From: Knufia peltigerae
Taxonomy: Eukaryota; Ascomycota; Eurotiomycetes; Chaetothyriales; Trichomeriaceae
Length of the DNA: 64,000 nt
Assembly: GCA_030247855.1 (NCBI GenBank)
Contig: JAPDRN010000135.1
Coordinates: forward strand, 1-64,000
Direction: 5' to 3'
In this document: positions 34,615-44,084 of the stretch, in pieces
Layout of the letters: the number at the start of each line of letters is the position of its first letter
Position numbering within the stretch: position 1 is the first letter of the stretch
Notes under the pieces: model-generated
What the model saw: only the letters and a program-made list of their open reading frames with translations
Told to the model about the DNA's origin: nothing
Database searches by the model: none
Translations under genes and position numbers: made by a program

Positions 34615-36378
34615 ACGTTCCCGCGTTCACATATGAGCTGGTCTCGACGTAAGACCAGGACCTGGGAAATTAGTGGTGGACATTAGCACTGTGGACCGAA
34701 TGGTGAAATATCATCCTATTCTCACTAGTTCTGTGAAGGAGGACAATGGATTTATGATATGGCAACTCCTGTAGGATGAGCGTGGCATTGGGGGGTTTAG
34801 CTTACCTCGTATTCAAGAGGCAAGGACATGGCTATAAATTTGTAATCACGCATTTTCAAATTCGTGTTGCTCCTGAAGTGGCACGATCACAATATTTCTC
34901 GATTTTCTCGTCAAGTTGGACTGGTGAGTTGTTTACAGAACGTGTCATCCAGCATAGATTCTGGTAATGTTATGATCCACCTACCAAGTCAACTCTCAGA
35001 GTGTAATTGTATTATGTCCTCAACACCGTACGGTACGGTAAAGATAGTTGCCGATGGTAATTGTGCAATTGAACAAACACAATCACTACCAACTCGAGTG
35101 TTCGCCCACCCACACACGCACACACGAGATGAGTAATCTCGTCTAGAAAAGGGTTCCAAAAAAGAAGAGATAACATGGTCATACGTGTCGAGTCATTTTT
35201 ACTCATCGTGTGGTTAGACAAGACAACTTGTCGGTTCAAGTGGTTGTTGGTGATGGGTGGTTAGGGATCGGTTGTCAATTGGTTGACACGGAGTAGGTAG
35301 TCGATTTTCGGGGCTTTTTCCTTTTTGCAGGGGTACGAAGTAGAGAACGATTTGGCCCTGCAGGGGTTTCATCTTTGTAAAAAATATGTACTCCATACTC
35401 CAAACTGCGTATCTGCACTGCATGACTAGAGGTGATTAACACTGGAGGATCTTGTACTACGTGATCTCTTTTTCGCTTTTCCCCCGGTTGTTTGTAAACT
35501 GACCCGGGTCAACCGGGGAGGGCTCACATCTGGATGACGCGTAACGTTGGAATTCACCCAGTGCATCTAGTAGATACTTACACCAGTACCACCGTTCAAT
35601 AGTACTCATCAAGCGAAATCTATCGAGAAACAAAACACAAAACACAAAGCACCGGTTGAAACTGTCCTTTGAAGGTTTTGGTTGATACGGAGTATATCCG
35701 GAAAAAAGCCACCGACGAACAGTTTTAAATTTTTGATTTTGGTTTTGGATCTGCATAGTGGTTCCCCGCGAACCCCGTAGATCAATGTTGAATATTTTAT
35801 TATCGGTAACTCCGTACATACATATATTCCCCCGAACACATAACTCCACGTACCCAACGTCCACTCATCTACAGTACTCATACCTAGGTAAGGCATAGCC
35901 GTATTCCGTATCAAGTAAATACTCCGCACTCCATATATCCATACTATTTGCTTCATTGTCTCATTTGTGCTCGGCGAGGATACTAGACTCTTTTCAATTA
36001 TGGAGTTGGTAAATCATGAGAAAGGAGATTATGAAATTGGGACACTATTACGTATATTTTGTTGGCAGAACTAGGCAAGAAGACAGACGCAACAAAAGAG
36101 AAAGAGAGAGAGAGAGATAGAGTAGTATCATTCTGTATCATTCTCCGTATGGCGCCGTCTATTGAACAGCGCACGACCTATTCGAAATGATTATTGCCGA
36201 GAGAGAGACAGAAAAAAACACATCAAGCACATTGATCTCTTGTACGCAAGATTTTTCGTTTGCCTCACGTCCCCAACTTTGACATGGAAACACACGTCTG
36301 TCAGAATCGGCAGAATCGGCATTCTGTACGACTTCGAGCTGAAGACGAGTCAATGGAGCAGCAATGGTGCAATGATAT
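34615..36378. other. Long gene-poor stretch with short repeats
   Basis: Lies between the small secreted protein (+) and the gene ending at 36379 (-). It contains CA-rich (35106-35124) and GA-rich (36098-36120) microsatellites, one exact TACGGAGTA (35686-35694) and a near copy (35808-35816). No convincing coding sequence. Confidence 0.5.
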
Positions 36379-37620
36379 TTACCAGGTTGAAGACTGCTGC
36401 TCGTTGACCTCGTCAGCCCACTCCCCGCCTCCGGTGCTCTCAACGCCGCCCCAGGGGTCGATCTTGACACCACCACCACCACCGGTTTCATAGTCGTGGC
36501 CGTCCAACATGTTCTCTTTCTTGACATTGCCACCGGCTCCGTTGTCCATGGAGATACCAGAGTCGAAGCCAAACTCGTCGCTGTTCTTGTTGTGGCCGGC
36601 GGCGGGAGCGACATCCCAACCACCAGAAGCGGCGGAAGCTGGATTGGCGGCGTCGAATGGGTCGGTGGTGTCAGCGGGGTCGTCCCAACCGCTGCCGCTT
36701 CTAGCGGGCTTCTTTCCAATGCCAACCGTGTCCCAGCCTTTGAAAGCCTCGACGTCGTCGCTGATGTTGGGGTCGTTTCGCAGAACCTTGTTCTGCTTCT
36801 TCTCCTCCCACTTCTTCTTCACCTCGGTCTCGTTGCGCTCGCACCAGTCATGAAGGTCCTCGTCGAGCTTAGGGATGCGGGTTCTCATTTCCTCGAGAAT
36901 GTCCATGTCGTCGGGTGTATCCTCTTCGTTCAGCACGGCGTTCCACCAGGCCCAAAAGACACTGGCCGAGGCCACTTCGCGAAGAGAGTCGTTGCAGTTG
37001 CTCAGCGCAGGCGAGGTGTAGAACCATTCGACTTCGTCCCAACTCATGAGCACCTTGCGCGCAATGCCTCGCATACGTTTGGTGAGTCCTTCGGCGAGAT
37101 CACGGTCAGGAATGCCCAGGTAAGTGGCTGCGATGATGACCTTGGCGTACAACGACAGAAGTTGGGGAGAATCTTCTTCGAGCTGGAAGAAAGACACGAC
37201 TAGTCAGCGAGGCGCGTGAACATGGGCGGAATTTATTGCTTTTGAGAACTCACTTCTCGATATTTGACAATGCTCTGCTCCGAGACACACTGATCGACCC
37301 AAGCCAGAGCTTCCTTCAGACCAGTCAGGTCAATGCCTGTGACGATGTATGATTTGCGGTTGTTGTCGTCCATGAAGTCACGGCGGATGCGATCGCAGAA
37401 GATCATGGCTGCATCTCGAGAGAAATTGCCATCTACAAGTTGAAGGGGAGAGCCCTTCTCTGATCGGTAGAAGATCGCGATGGTAGGAGTTGGATTGATG
37501 CTGTGAATCGTTAGTCATTGAAAAGGACACTCTAGGAACAAGGCCTTACTCTGCGAGTTTCGCCGGTGGGATGCGCGGACCACGATCTTCGCGAGGGCGA
37601 GGGGGGCTGCCGTCTTCCAT
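36379..37620 (-). CDS. Conserved-looking fungal protein, function unrecognised
   Basis: Spliced model: 37550-37620, 37254-37500, 36379-37182 (373 aa). The first 110 residues include INPTPTIAIFYRSEKGSPLQ and end EQSIVKYRE. The middle is helical and Trp-rich (VLMSWDEVEWFYTSP, ASVFWAWWNAVLN). After residue about 245 the chain is low-complexity, acidic and Gly-rich with three GWD motifs (GWDTVG, SGWDDP, GGWDVA) and ends QQSSTW. No signal peptide or membrane helix. The globular N-terminal part looks like a real domain, but I cannot name it. Splice signals and phases agree at both introns, so the gene itself is well supported. Confidence 0.75.
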
Positions 37621-38375
37621 GATGACTAGGTCTACACGAGAAAAGTAGTAGGTCTTTCGGGGCAATCGCGCAAAGGGGTGGCTTGTAGAGGGTTGAGGCG
37701 ACGAAATGATTTTGAGAGCAGAATGTGTTGTCAGTGAATTAATCCCGCAAGGATGATGGAGTGAATTTGTGAAAGCCAACGATAATGTCGCTTGAAATCA
37801 CATGTGCCGTTGGCCAGAGTACAGATGCAAGAGCCATGAAACGAAGATGTCAGAGACAAAGAAACTGGCTGTGTTGCGAACCAGTATGCATATTTCTTTC
37901 TTACCCGTGCTGTTGGAAGCCTGGTCTCCTCGCAAACATAAACACAATTCATAACCACCGGCAACTTGCATGGACTGTAAGTTTTTGCCACGAAAAGAAT
38001 CATACCACAGCAGAGTGTTGTTGTTGGAGCATAAGAGCATCTTCCTTCCACGTTGTTGCTTGCCGAAATCCAGACGGTCTTAATTCAAAGTTATCGGCCT
38101 CACAGAATGCATGGTATCCTCTGTTGCTTCCAGCGTTTGAACGATCATGACGTGTCACAGTTCGAAACTGGGCAGCTGATGTCCTGAATTTATTCTCACC
38201 AAGCAAACAACAATATCGAAAGTCGGGTCTGAAACGTGAAGTAGACTTGTATTGTGGTGACGTTCGCGTCTTGCAAGTACAAGAGTCAGGAAGCAGACCA
38301 AATACGCCTCACAATACGCCTTGCTCATAATGTCATCTCTATTGGTATCCTGCATCATCATCATTGTCCACTGGC
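37621..38375. other. Intergenic between two minus-strand genes
   Basis: Promoter of the 373-residue protein and 3' region of TMA7. No supported ORF. Confidence 0.4.
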
Positions 38376-38692
38376 TTATTTCTTCCCACTCTTCTTGATC
38401 CCTTGCTGACCGGCGTTCATGGGGCCCTTGCCTTTTGCCTTCTCGGCCATTTCCTTTCGGGCTTTCGCATCTGGAGAAGCGGGTCAGAGATATTCTGTTG
38501 AAGAGACGCAGCAAAATTCACGCACCCGCTGCTTGTTTGGCCTTGAATGCCATTTCATCGTCATCTAGGTCTTTCTTGTCTTTTTTAGGTGCCTTTAGAG
38601 GCTTGACTTTGCCGCCTATTCGAGGGGTCAGACTGAGTCAAAAGGGGCGTAGACTGTGCCGTTCACAAACCTTCTCGACTTTGGCCACCCAT
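38376..38692 (-). CDS. TMA7: Translation machinery-associated protein 7 (TMA7)
   Basis: Three small exons, 38671-38692, 38526-38615 and 38376-38470, join to 68 aa, the usual length. The spliced product contains GGKVKPLKAPKKDKK, DLDDDEMAFKAKQAADAKA and ends KGKGPMNAGQQGIKKSGKK, the highly conserved Lys-rich TMA7 pattern. TMA7 is a small ribosome-associated protein that affects translation. No single exon is long enough to be found by ORF length alone. The first donor is GTTTGT, weaker than the rest. It is a housekeeping gene and probably part of conserved local order. Confidence 0.95.
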
Positions 38693-39036
38693 TTTGATTG
38701 TATACACTTGAAGTTGCTCGAGGTTGAATAAAAGTGAAGAGGTAGGGTTGTCGAGCGCAATTGTGCTGGGTGAGACTTCGAGTACTTTTGCCTGCTGATT
38801 CTCGACCGCCGCGCAGCAACTTTCGCTGCAAAAGACTTGGCAATTCTCGTACTCGTACAGTCGCTTACATAATCACATCACCTCAGGCCCTCTCAGTCTT
38901 CTTCAGTCTACATCATAGGACGCTGCGGAAGCATGGAGATTGGAGTTATCTTATTCTCTTTGACGGATGGCTGCGAGTTTCGGACAAATAGTACGATCCA
39001 ATAGTACTCCCAGGAAGGACTATATGACGAGCCAGT
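38693..39036. promoter_or_regulatory. Divergent promoter region between TMA7 and a Zn2Cys6 regulator
   Basis: 344 bp between outward-facing starts. No repeated element seen. Confidence 0.4.
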
Positions 39037-40803
39037 ATGGATCTGGGTCGAGGTCTTCCCCTTGTCACCGGTGCGAGAAGAAGCTTCAATGGCTGCTGGA
39101 CGTGTAGACTGCGGCGAAAAAAGTGTGATGAGAGTCCTCTCACATGCGATGCCTGTACGGCATTGCACATCACTTGCCACTACTCTCAGGAGAAACCGGA
39201 TTGGATGGATGGGGGTCTGAGACAGAAGGAGATGGCTGAGCAGATCAAGCGCGAGGTCAAAGGAAATGCTCACCTCCGGCCTGTGCAGCGTTCTGCCCAC
39301 CTTCCTGGAGGCTATTCTTCGCTCGCTGATTCTGGCCCTGAGAGTCTCGAAGACAACACTGAACTTCTCAATGGAATGCAGCTACACGATGGGGCTCCGA
39401 CGACCTCGCCATTGCGTAATGCTGACTGCACCTCTGCCCACACAAATGCCCCGAAAACAGCAACGTTTGAACGATCTGACACGGTTCTCCTCACGTTCTA
39501 CCTCGATTACTTGTTTCCCTTCCTGTTTCCATTTTATCGGCCCTCGCCCCTACAAGGTGGCAGAGCTTGGATCTTGGAAATGATGATAAGCCGACCAGTA
39601 GTTCGACAAGCAACACTTTGTCAGAGCGCATATTTTCTATCTCTTGCTCACGAGGCAGCAAACCACTCTGTGGACTGGGATACAGTACTAACACGTACGA
39701 GAGATGCTTTCGAAGTGCTGAGACGGTCGCTGCAGCTTATGAGCGGCTCGGACATCTCAGAACATCTGCACGGGGCTGTGCGAGTCATGGCAAGTATCAT
39801 GCAGGTGCAGCGTTTTGAAATTGCTCTGTTGAGTTTTGACAACTGTAGGGCGCATTTGAATGCCGCATTGTCACTCTTCAAACAGCTCCTCGACACTAGC
39901 AGTTCTGGTGGAACAGAAGGAATCAGGTCAAACTTCGATGCCTTCATGCATAAACTGGGACCATCCACATGGATCTTGCCTGCGCAATGTATTCAAGTTC
40001 CAAGTGCCGAGCAGTCCGCTTTTCGCTTCTCATCTAGCCTTTTGTTCTTGGACGACATCATCGCAAGTACGGCTCTCCAGGAGGAGCCCGCACTCTATAC
40101 GTTTCATCGAAGCCTTTTGACTTCGAATGACGGGCTCGAGCCGCCCATACAGCTCGAGACTGCCATTGGATGCGAGAACTGGGTGTTTCTGGAGATCGGC
40201 AAGGTGGCTGTTCTAGACGCTTGGAAACAACGATGTAAGAAGACGGGTACCCTAGATGTCATCGAACTGGTCCATCGAGCTACAGCAATCAAAGACGGCT
40301 TGACAGCGCACCTGACAGACCTGGAAAGGAGGTCAAGGGACATGCAGGGAGGAGGAAACGATCTGATTGACATTTTTACAGTGGACTGCCACCACCAGTT
40401 CCAGGCACCACCGAGCCAGACGTCACTGATTACACGTGTGTGGGCTCACGCGGCCTTGATTTATCTGTGCCTTGTTGTGTCAGGATGGCAGCCAGCCAGT
40501 GTCGATATTCGATATCACGTGTGCCGTTCAATCGAACTGCTCACATTTCATATGCCCTCGCCAACGTTGCTGCGTACTATGGTATGGCCCTTCTGCGTGA
40601 CAGGCTGCCTTGCAGAGCCAGCTCAGGAAACTCAACTACGTGGCATAGTTGAAAATCTCCAACCGCCCACGATTTTCGGCACGGTACGAAAAGCAGTAGA
40701 GATCATGGAAAGTGTTTGGCGCAAAAGAGAAACCGTTGAGATCACAAATTTCGACCTTGCTACATGCCTCAGAAATGGAGGTGATCTTGTGTTGTTGGTA
40801 TAG
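39037..40803 (+). CDS. Zn2Cys6 transcription factor, Pro1/ACR-2-like
   Basis: Intronless, 588 aa. The zinc cluster is near the N-terminus: CWTCRLRRKKCDE then CDACTALHITC (CX2CX6C, then CX2CX6C), at about residues 20-47. A long helical fungal-specific domain follows (FYLDYLFPFLFPFYRPSP, HGAVRVMASIMQVQRFEIAL, CRSIELLTFHMPSP). The layout, with a regulatory domain of the DUF3468 kind, resembles Pro1 and ACR-2-type factors. It would act in the nucleus. Its targets are unknown; its close downstream neighbours are the atypical SDR and the extradiol dioxygenase. The ATG is about 19 codons before the first Cys, which is normal. Confidence 0.92.
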   Translation: MDLGRGLPLVTGARRSFNGCWTCRLRRKKCDESPLTCDACTALHITCHYSQEKPDWMDGGLRQKEMAEQIKREVKGNAHLRPVQRSAHLPGGYSSLADSGPESLEDNTELLNGMQLHDGAPTTSPLRNADCTSAHTNAPKTATFERSDTVLLTFYLDYLFPFLFPFYRPSPLQGGRAWILEMMISRPVVRQATLCQSAYFLSLAHEAANHSVDWDTVLTRTRDAFEVLRRSLQLMSGSDISEHLHGAVRVMASIMQVQRFEIALLSFDNCRAHLNAALSLFKQLLDTSSSGGTEGIRSNFDAFMHKLGPSTWILPAQCIQVPSAEQSAFRFSSSLLFLDDIIASTALQEEPALYTFHRSLLTSNDGLEPPIQLETAIGCENWVFLEIGKVAVLDAWKQRCKKTGTLDVIELVHRATAIKDGLTAHLTDLERRSRDMQGGGNDLIDIFTVDCHHQFQAPPSQTSLITRVWAHAALIYLCLVVSGWQPASVDIRYHVCRSIELLTFHMPSPTLLRTMVWPFCVTGCLAEPAQETQLRGIVENLQPPTIFGTVRKAVEIMESVWRKRETVEITNFDLATCLRNGGDLVLLV

Positions 40804-40913
40804 ACGAACATTCAGAGAAGTGATTCTCAAGCACTCCATTGTACCAGAGGCAAGTCAATATTCATATCATACGTGTTTATAGCATTGATATTAATGTGTT
40901 GCGACAGAGCCCA

Positions 40914-41670
40914 TTACTTGAACTGGACATAACCTTTGTCCTTGACAAAGGTGGCATGCCACGGAACGTTGCCTGCGTGATCGGCCAGCTGTACATAAAA
41001 GTCAGCATGGGCCGACCCATCGAGCTGCTGCCCCTTCATCTTGCCATCTTCGTAATGCTCGTCGGCGTAAAAGAAGCTGATCATACAAACTGTCAGACTC
41101 CGCTTTTCTCATCGAAACCTCGAGAATTACCTACCGGATGCCTTGTGAAGAGTACAAGCTGTCAGCGGTACCAAGCCAATATGCCGAAGCTGACTTGCCA
41201 ACGCCTAGATCCAACATCATGGGAACAGGAAGGATCGTGGCGTTCAGGGCGTTGCCGGTATATATGAAGGTCTTCTTAGTGTCCTTGGGAAGTGCCGCCC
41301 ACGCAGACACCGCCTGTTGTGCCGCAACCCAAGGGCTGACGGTATTGATGTTGAGATCCTTGGTCATCATACCGGCCGTGATCGAGAAGAGATCGTCTTT
41401 GGCCGGGGGTGGAGTGAGTGCTGCAGCATTGTAGACAACCACGGTCGGCGCGGCATGAAACTCGGCCTTCACGGCATCGAACAGCGCCGGGATTGAATTG
41501 GGATTGGCAAAGTCAGCCTTGAGGGAGAGATATCCTTCATTCGTCTTGGCCCCGGTTCCATTTCTGGATGCAACGGCAACCTTGTAGCCACTGCTGAAGA
41601 ATTTCGCGGCAACAGCAGCACCAACTCTGGGCCCGGAGCCGAGAATGAGAACGATCGGACTGGCTGCCAT
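40914..41670 (-). CDS. Atypical short-chain dehydrogenase-like protein
   Basis: Spliced model: 41135-41670, 40914-41076 (232 aa). Rossmann start MAASPIVLILGSGPRVGAA, with GxGxxxG replaced by GSGPRVG. VVVYNAAAL corresponds to the NAG region. The usual YxxxK is not visible; at its place the chain reads LDLGVGKSASAYWLG. The C-terminus (FFYADEHYEDGKMKG, DFYVQLADHAG, ATFVKDKGYVQF) matches a fungal clade of NAD(P)-binding proteins annotated only as SDR-like. Activity is therefore uncertain. It converges with the Zn2Cys6 gene, with only 110 bp between stops, and is divergent from the dioxygenase at 42659. Confidence 0.85.
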
Positions 41671-42658
41671 TTTTGGAACGTTTTCTTTTGGAGCAATTTG
41701 CGATTGAGGAAAGCTGCTGGGTAAGTGTTGAGGAGACAAAAGTTGATTCAGCGTTTTCAATGTCTTCAAATGGTCATTTATACCAGATGAGGCCAGCTTA
41801 GATACCCTTATTCACGGAGCTGTTTCACTGATCTTCTTCGAGCGAGCATTTCTAAGCAGGTACGGAATGCCATGGTACCGAGAACGCGGTCGATGTGTAT
41901 GGCATCCCATCCGGGTAGACATTCATATCCGCATTCACGATGCTTAGGACGCTATTTGCTGTGCACAGGCTTGATTTTTGAGGCTCGCGAAGACTGGGCA
42001 CGTCGAGACCCACAAGCCGCGCGCGATGATCCGCTGGGCAAAAAAAACCGGTAGAGAAATTGACCCACAAAGGTCTGGGGCTCACCAGGGCTGAGAGCGA
42101 CCGCGCGCGGCAAGAATTCGAAGCCATCATCATGTTAGGCTAGTTACCATCTTGTGCATTGCTGAACGACTAATCATTCTCCAGCTGCGTCATCCACGGC
42201 GTACACCACATTCTCGTTCTCAATTTTCTGACATCGTCATTGGCTACAACGCGCATCAGCATATGGCCAGGCTATGGCTGGGATGATTTCTTTTTGAAAT
42301 CTGTGCAAGAATCGCTCCATTGTGAAAGATGTCAAGCCGCAGGGATGCAAAGACGCGCGGTAAGACATTACAAAGCACAATTTTGGACTTCATTGTAGAA
42401 CGCACCCTGTCACCTTTCAATGGCCAGGCCATGTGCTGGGTGCTCAGAATCTCGAGTGCGCCGTTATCAAGTCGGTGACCGGCTGTAGTAAATCTCGAGA
42501 CAGAGAAACAAGCCCTGATGAGTGTACGGCAGGTATTGTTATTTTGTTGCTTTGCTCTGTTGAGCTTGTTCATTCCTCGTGTTTATCTTCCGTTCCAACT
42601 CTACACAGGCAGCATCTGGCAAGCCACTTCTCAAATAGCTACCTACATCTTTGGCACG
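41671..42658. promoter_or_regulatory. Divergent region between SDR-like gene and extradiol dioxygenase
   Basis: 988 bp between outward-facing starts. No domain-bearing ORF; the open frame from 42518 that runs into the dioxygenase is judged 5' leader. Confidence 0.45.
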
Positions 42659-43623
42659 ATGGAGGCCAGCACTCTTTCGCGAATGCCAGTCTACTTCTTG
42701 GGCATTGGTGGTCCCAATTTCATGGAAGATACCGAACACCCCGCCTACGCTCAGTTGGCCGTAGTTGGCCGAGAGATCACGACACGGGTCAAACCGAAGG
42801 CGGTCGTCGTTTTCTCTGCGCACTGGCAACACAGTCCGAACAAGATTGGAATCAATGTCGCCGAGAAAACCGACCTCATCTACGACTTTTACGGCTTTCC
42901 GCCTCACTATTATGAATACGACTATCCGAACGAAGGCAGCCCTGAGGTTGCTCAAAAGGTCATTGATAGACTAACGGTCGGGGGAATGCAAGTGGAGGGT
43001 GTGAAGCGAGGTCTCGATCATGGCGTCTGGGCTGGGTTCATGGTTGGTAGGTAGAATGGCTGGGAGAGCGAATGTGTGGCTACTAATATCGATACTCGAA
43101 TAGCGTTCCATCCGAAGACGAACCCCTTGAATGTGCCAATTGTCCAAGTTTCGTTGTACGACAATGATGATTGGGAGCAACATTACCGCATTGGACAAGC
43201 ATTGGAAGGTCTGCGGGACGAAGGAGTTCTGATCATTGGTGCTGGGATGGCTGTTCACAATCTGAGAGACTTTCGGGCCATGAGAACGAGTGGTAAGAGC
43301 AATACGATGCCGTAAGTTGAGAGTCCTTCTGGTATAACCACACCAAAAGGTCAATCTTGCTAATGAGCTTTAGGTATGCACTCAGCTTTGACGATGCCTT
43401 GAAAGATGCTGCCACAGCCGAGCCCGAGCGGCGTCAGGGAAGAATGTCTGCTTTGATGAAAAGGCGTGATGCAAGAGAAGCACACCCTAGTCTAGAGCAT
43501 ATACTTCCCATGCATATAAGTGCAGGTGCCGCAGGCTCAGATGTAGGCGAGCGACTGTGGACTCTTTCTGAGAAGAGTTTGAGCTGGGCACAGTATCGCT
43601 TTGGGAGCGTTCCCGCAGCGTGA
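42659..43623 (+). CDS. DODA/LigB-type extradiol ring-cleavage dioxygenase
   Basis: Spliced model: 42659-43046, 43104-43311, 43374-43623 (281 aa). Family motifs: VVVFSAHWQHSP (His55), DLIYDFYGFPPHYY, RGLDHGVWAGFMV (His121), VPIVQVSLYDN and GMAVHNLRDFR (His181). The fold cleaves catechol-like rings such as DOPA with a Zn or Fe centre. The first metal ligand, normally in SHGGP, reads LGIGGPNFM here, so the residue expected to be His is Ile16. Start is the ATG directly before MPVYFLGI; an upstream in-frame ATG at 42518 would add an unrelated hydrophobic leader. With the phenol hydroxylase at 53166 it could form a ring-opening pair, though about 10 kb and Prp4 lie between them. Confidence 0.9.
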
Positions 43624-44084
43624 GGGTAGGTTTCTAGAAGCAGGGCATGCTGATTCTAGATTCCGGATGCTACAATCGATCAAGAGGCGAGGATAGTGAC
43701 CACCACGTAGATTTACGAGCATGCGAAACGAGCGCTTGTTGATATAGTAGTAACTCCGTACAGTCGGCATAGTTTCCTTTTTTTAGCTAGTTCCTCTCGC
43801 TAGCCTCGTTTGCCTGCGATTTTGAATACCACGTCACAAGGCTTTGACGACTTCTTCGCCAACGCATATCAAAATCTACGCAGTCCACACGCAGAATCTG
43901 TGGTTGTTTTAAACGAGGATCTGCAATCACTTGTATGGATAGTTGAGAAGGAACAAGGACAGGACGACACCGGTCGGGCTCTACAACCGCAAAGTCCTTT
44001 TCATCTCAGGATCCTTGGCTAACACTTTTGATCACTTGAAGATTAGGTGTCAGTCCGTGTCCAGGGCTCGATATCATCCTCATC
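43624..44084. other. Intergenic between extradiol dioxygenase and Prp4
   Basis: Contains a near copy of the dispersed 9-mer (AACTCCGTA, 43752-43760). A 70-codon ORF at 43810 is judged leader sequence. Confidence 0.4.

Noticed and set aside
34615..36378. Possible transposon relic in the gene-poor stretch
   Set aside because: No terminal repeats, transposase or reverse-transcriptase motifs were seen on either strand; only simple repeats.
43810..44022. 70-codon ORF just before Prp4
   Set aside because: No domain and a position in the probable 5' leader of Prp4.
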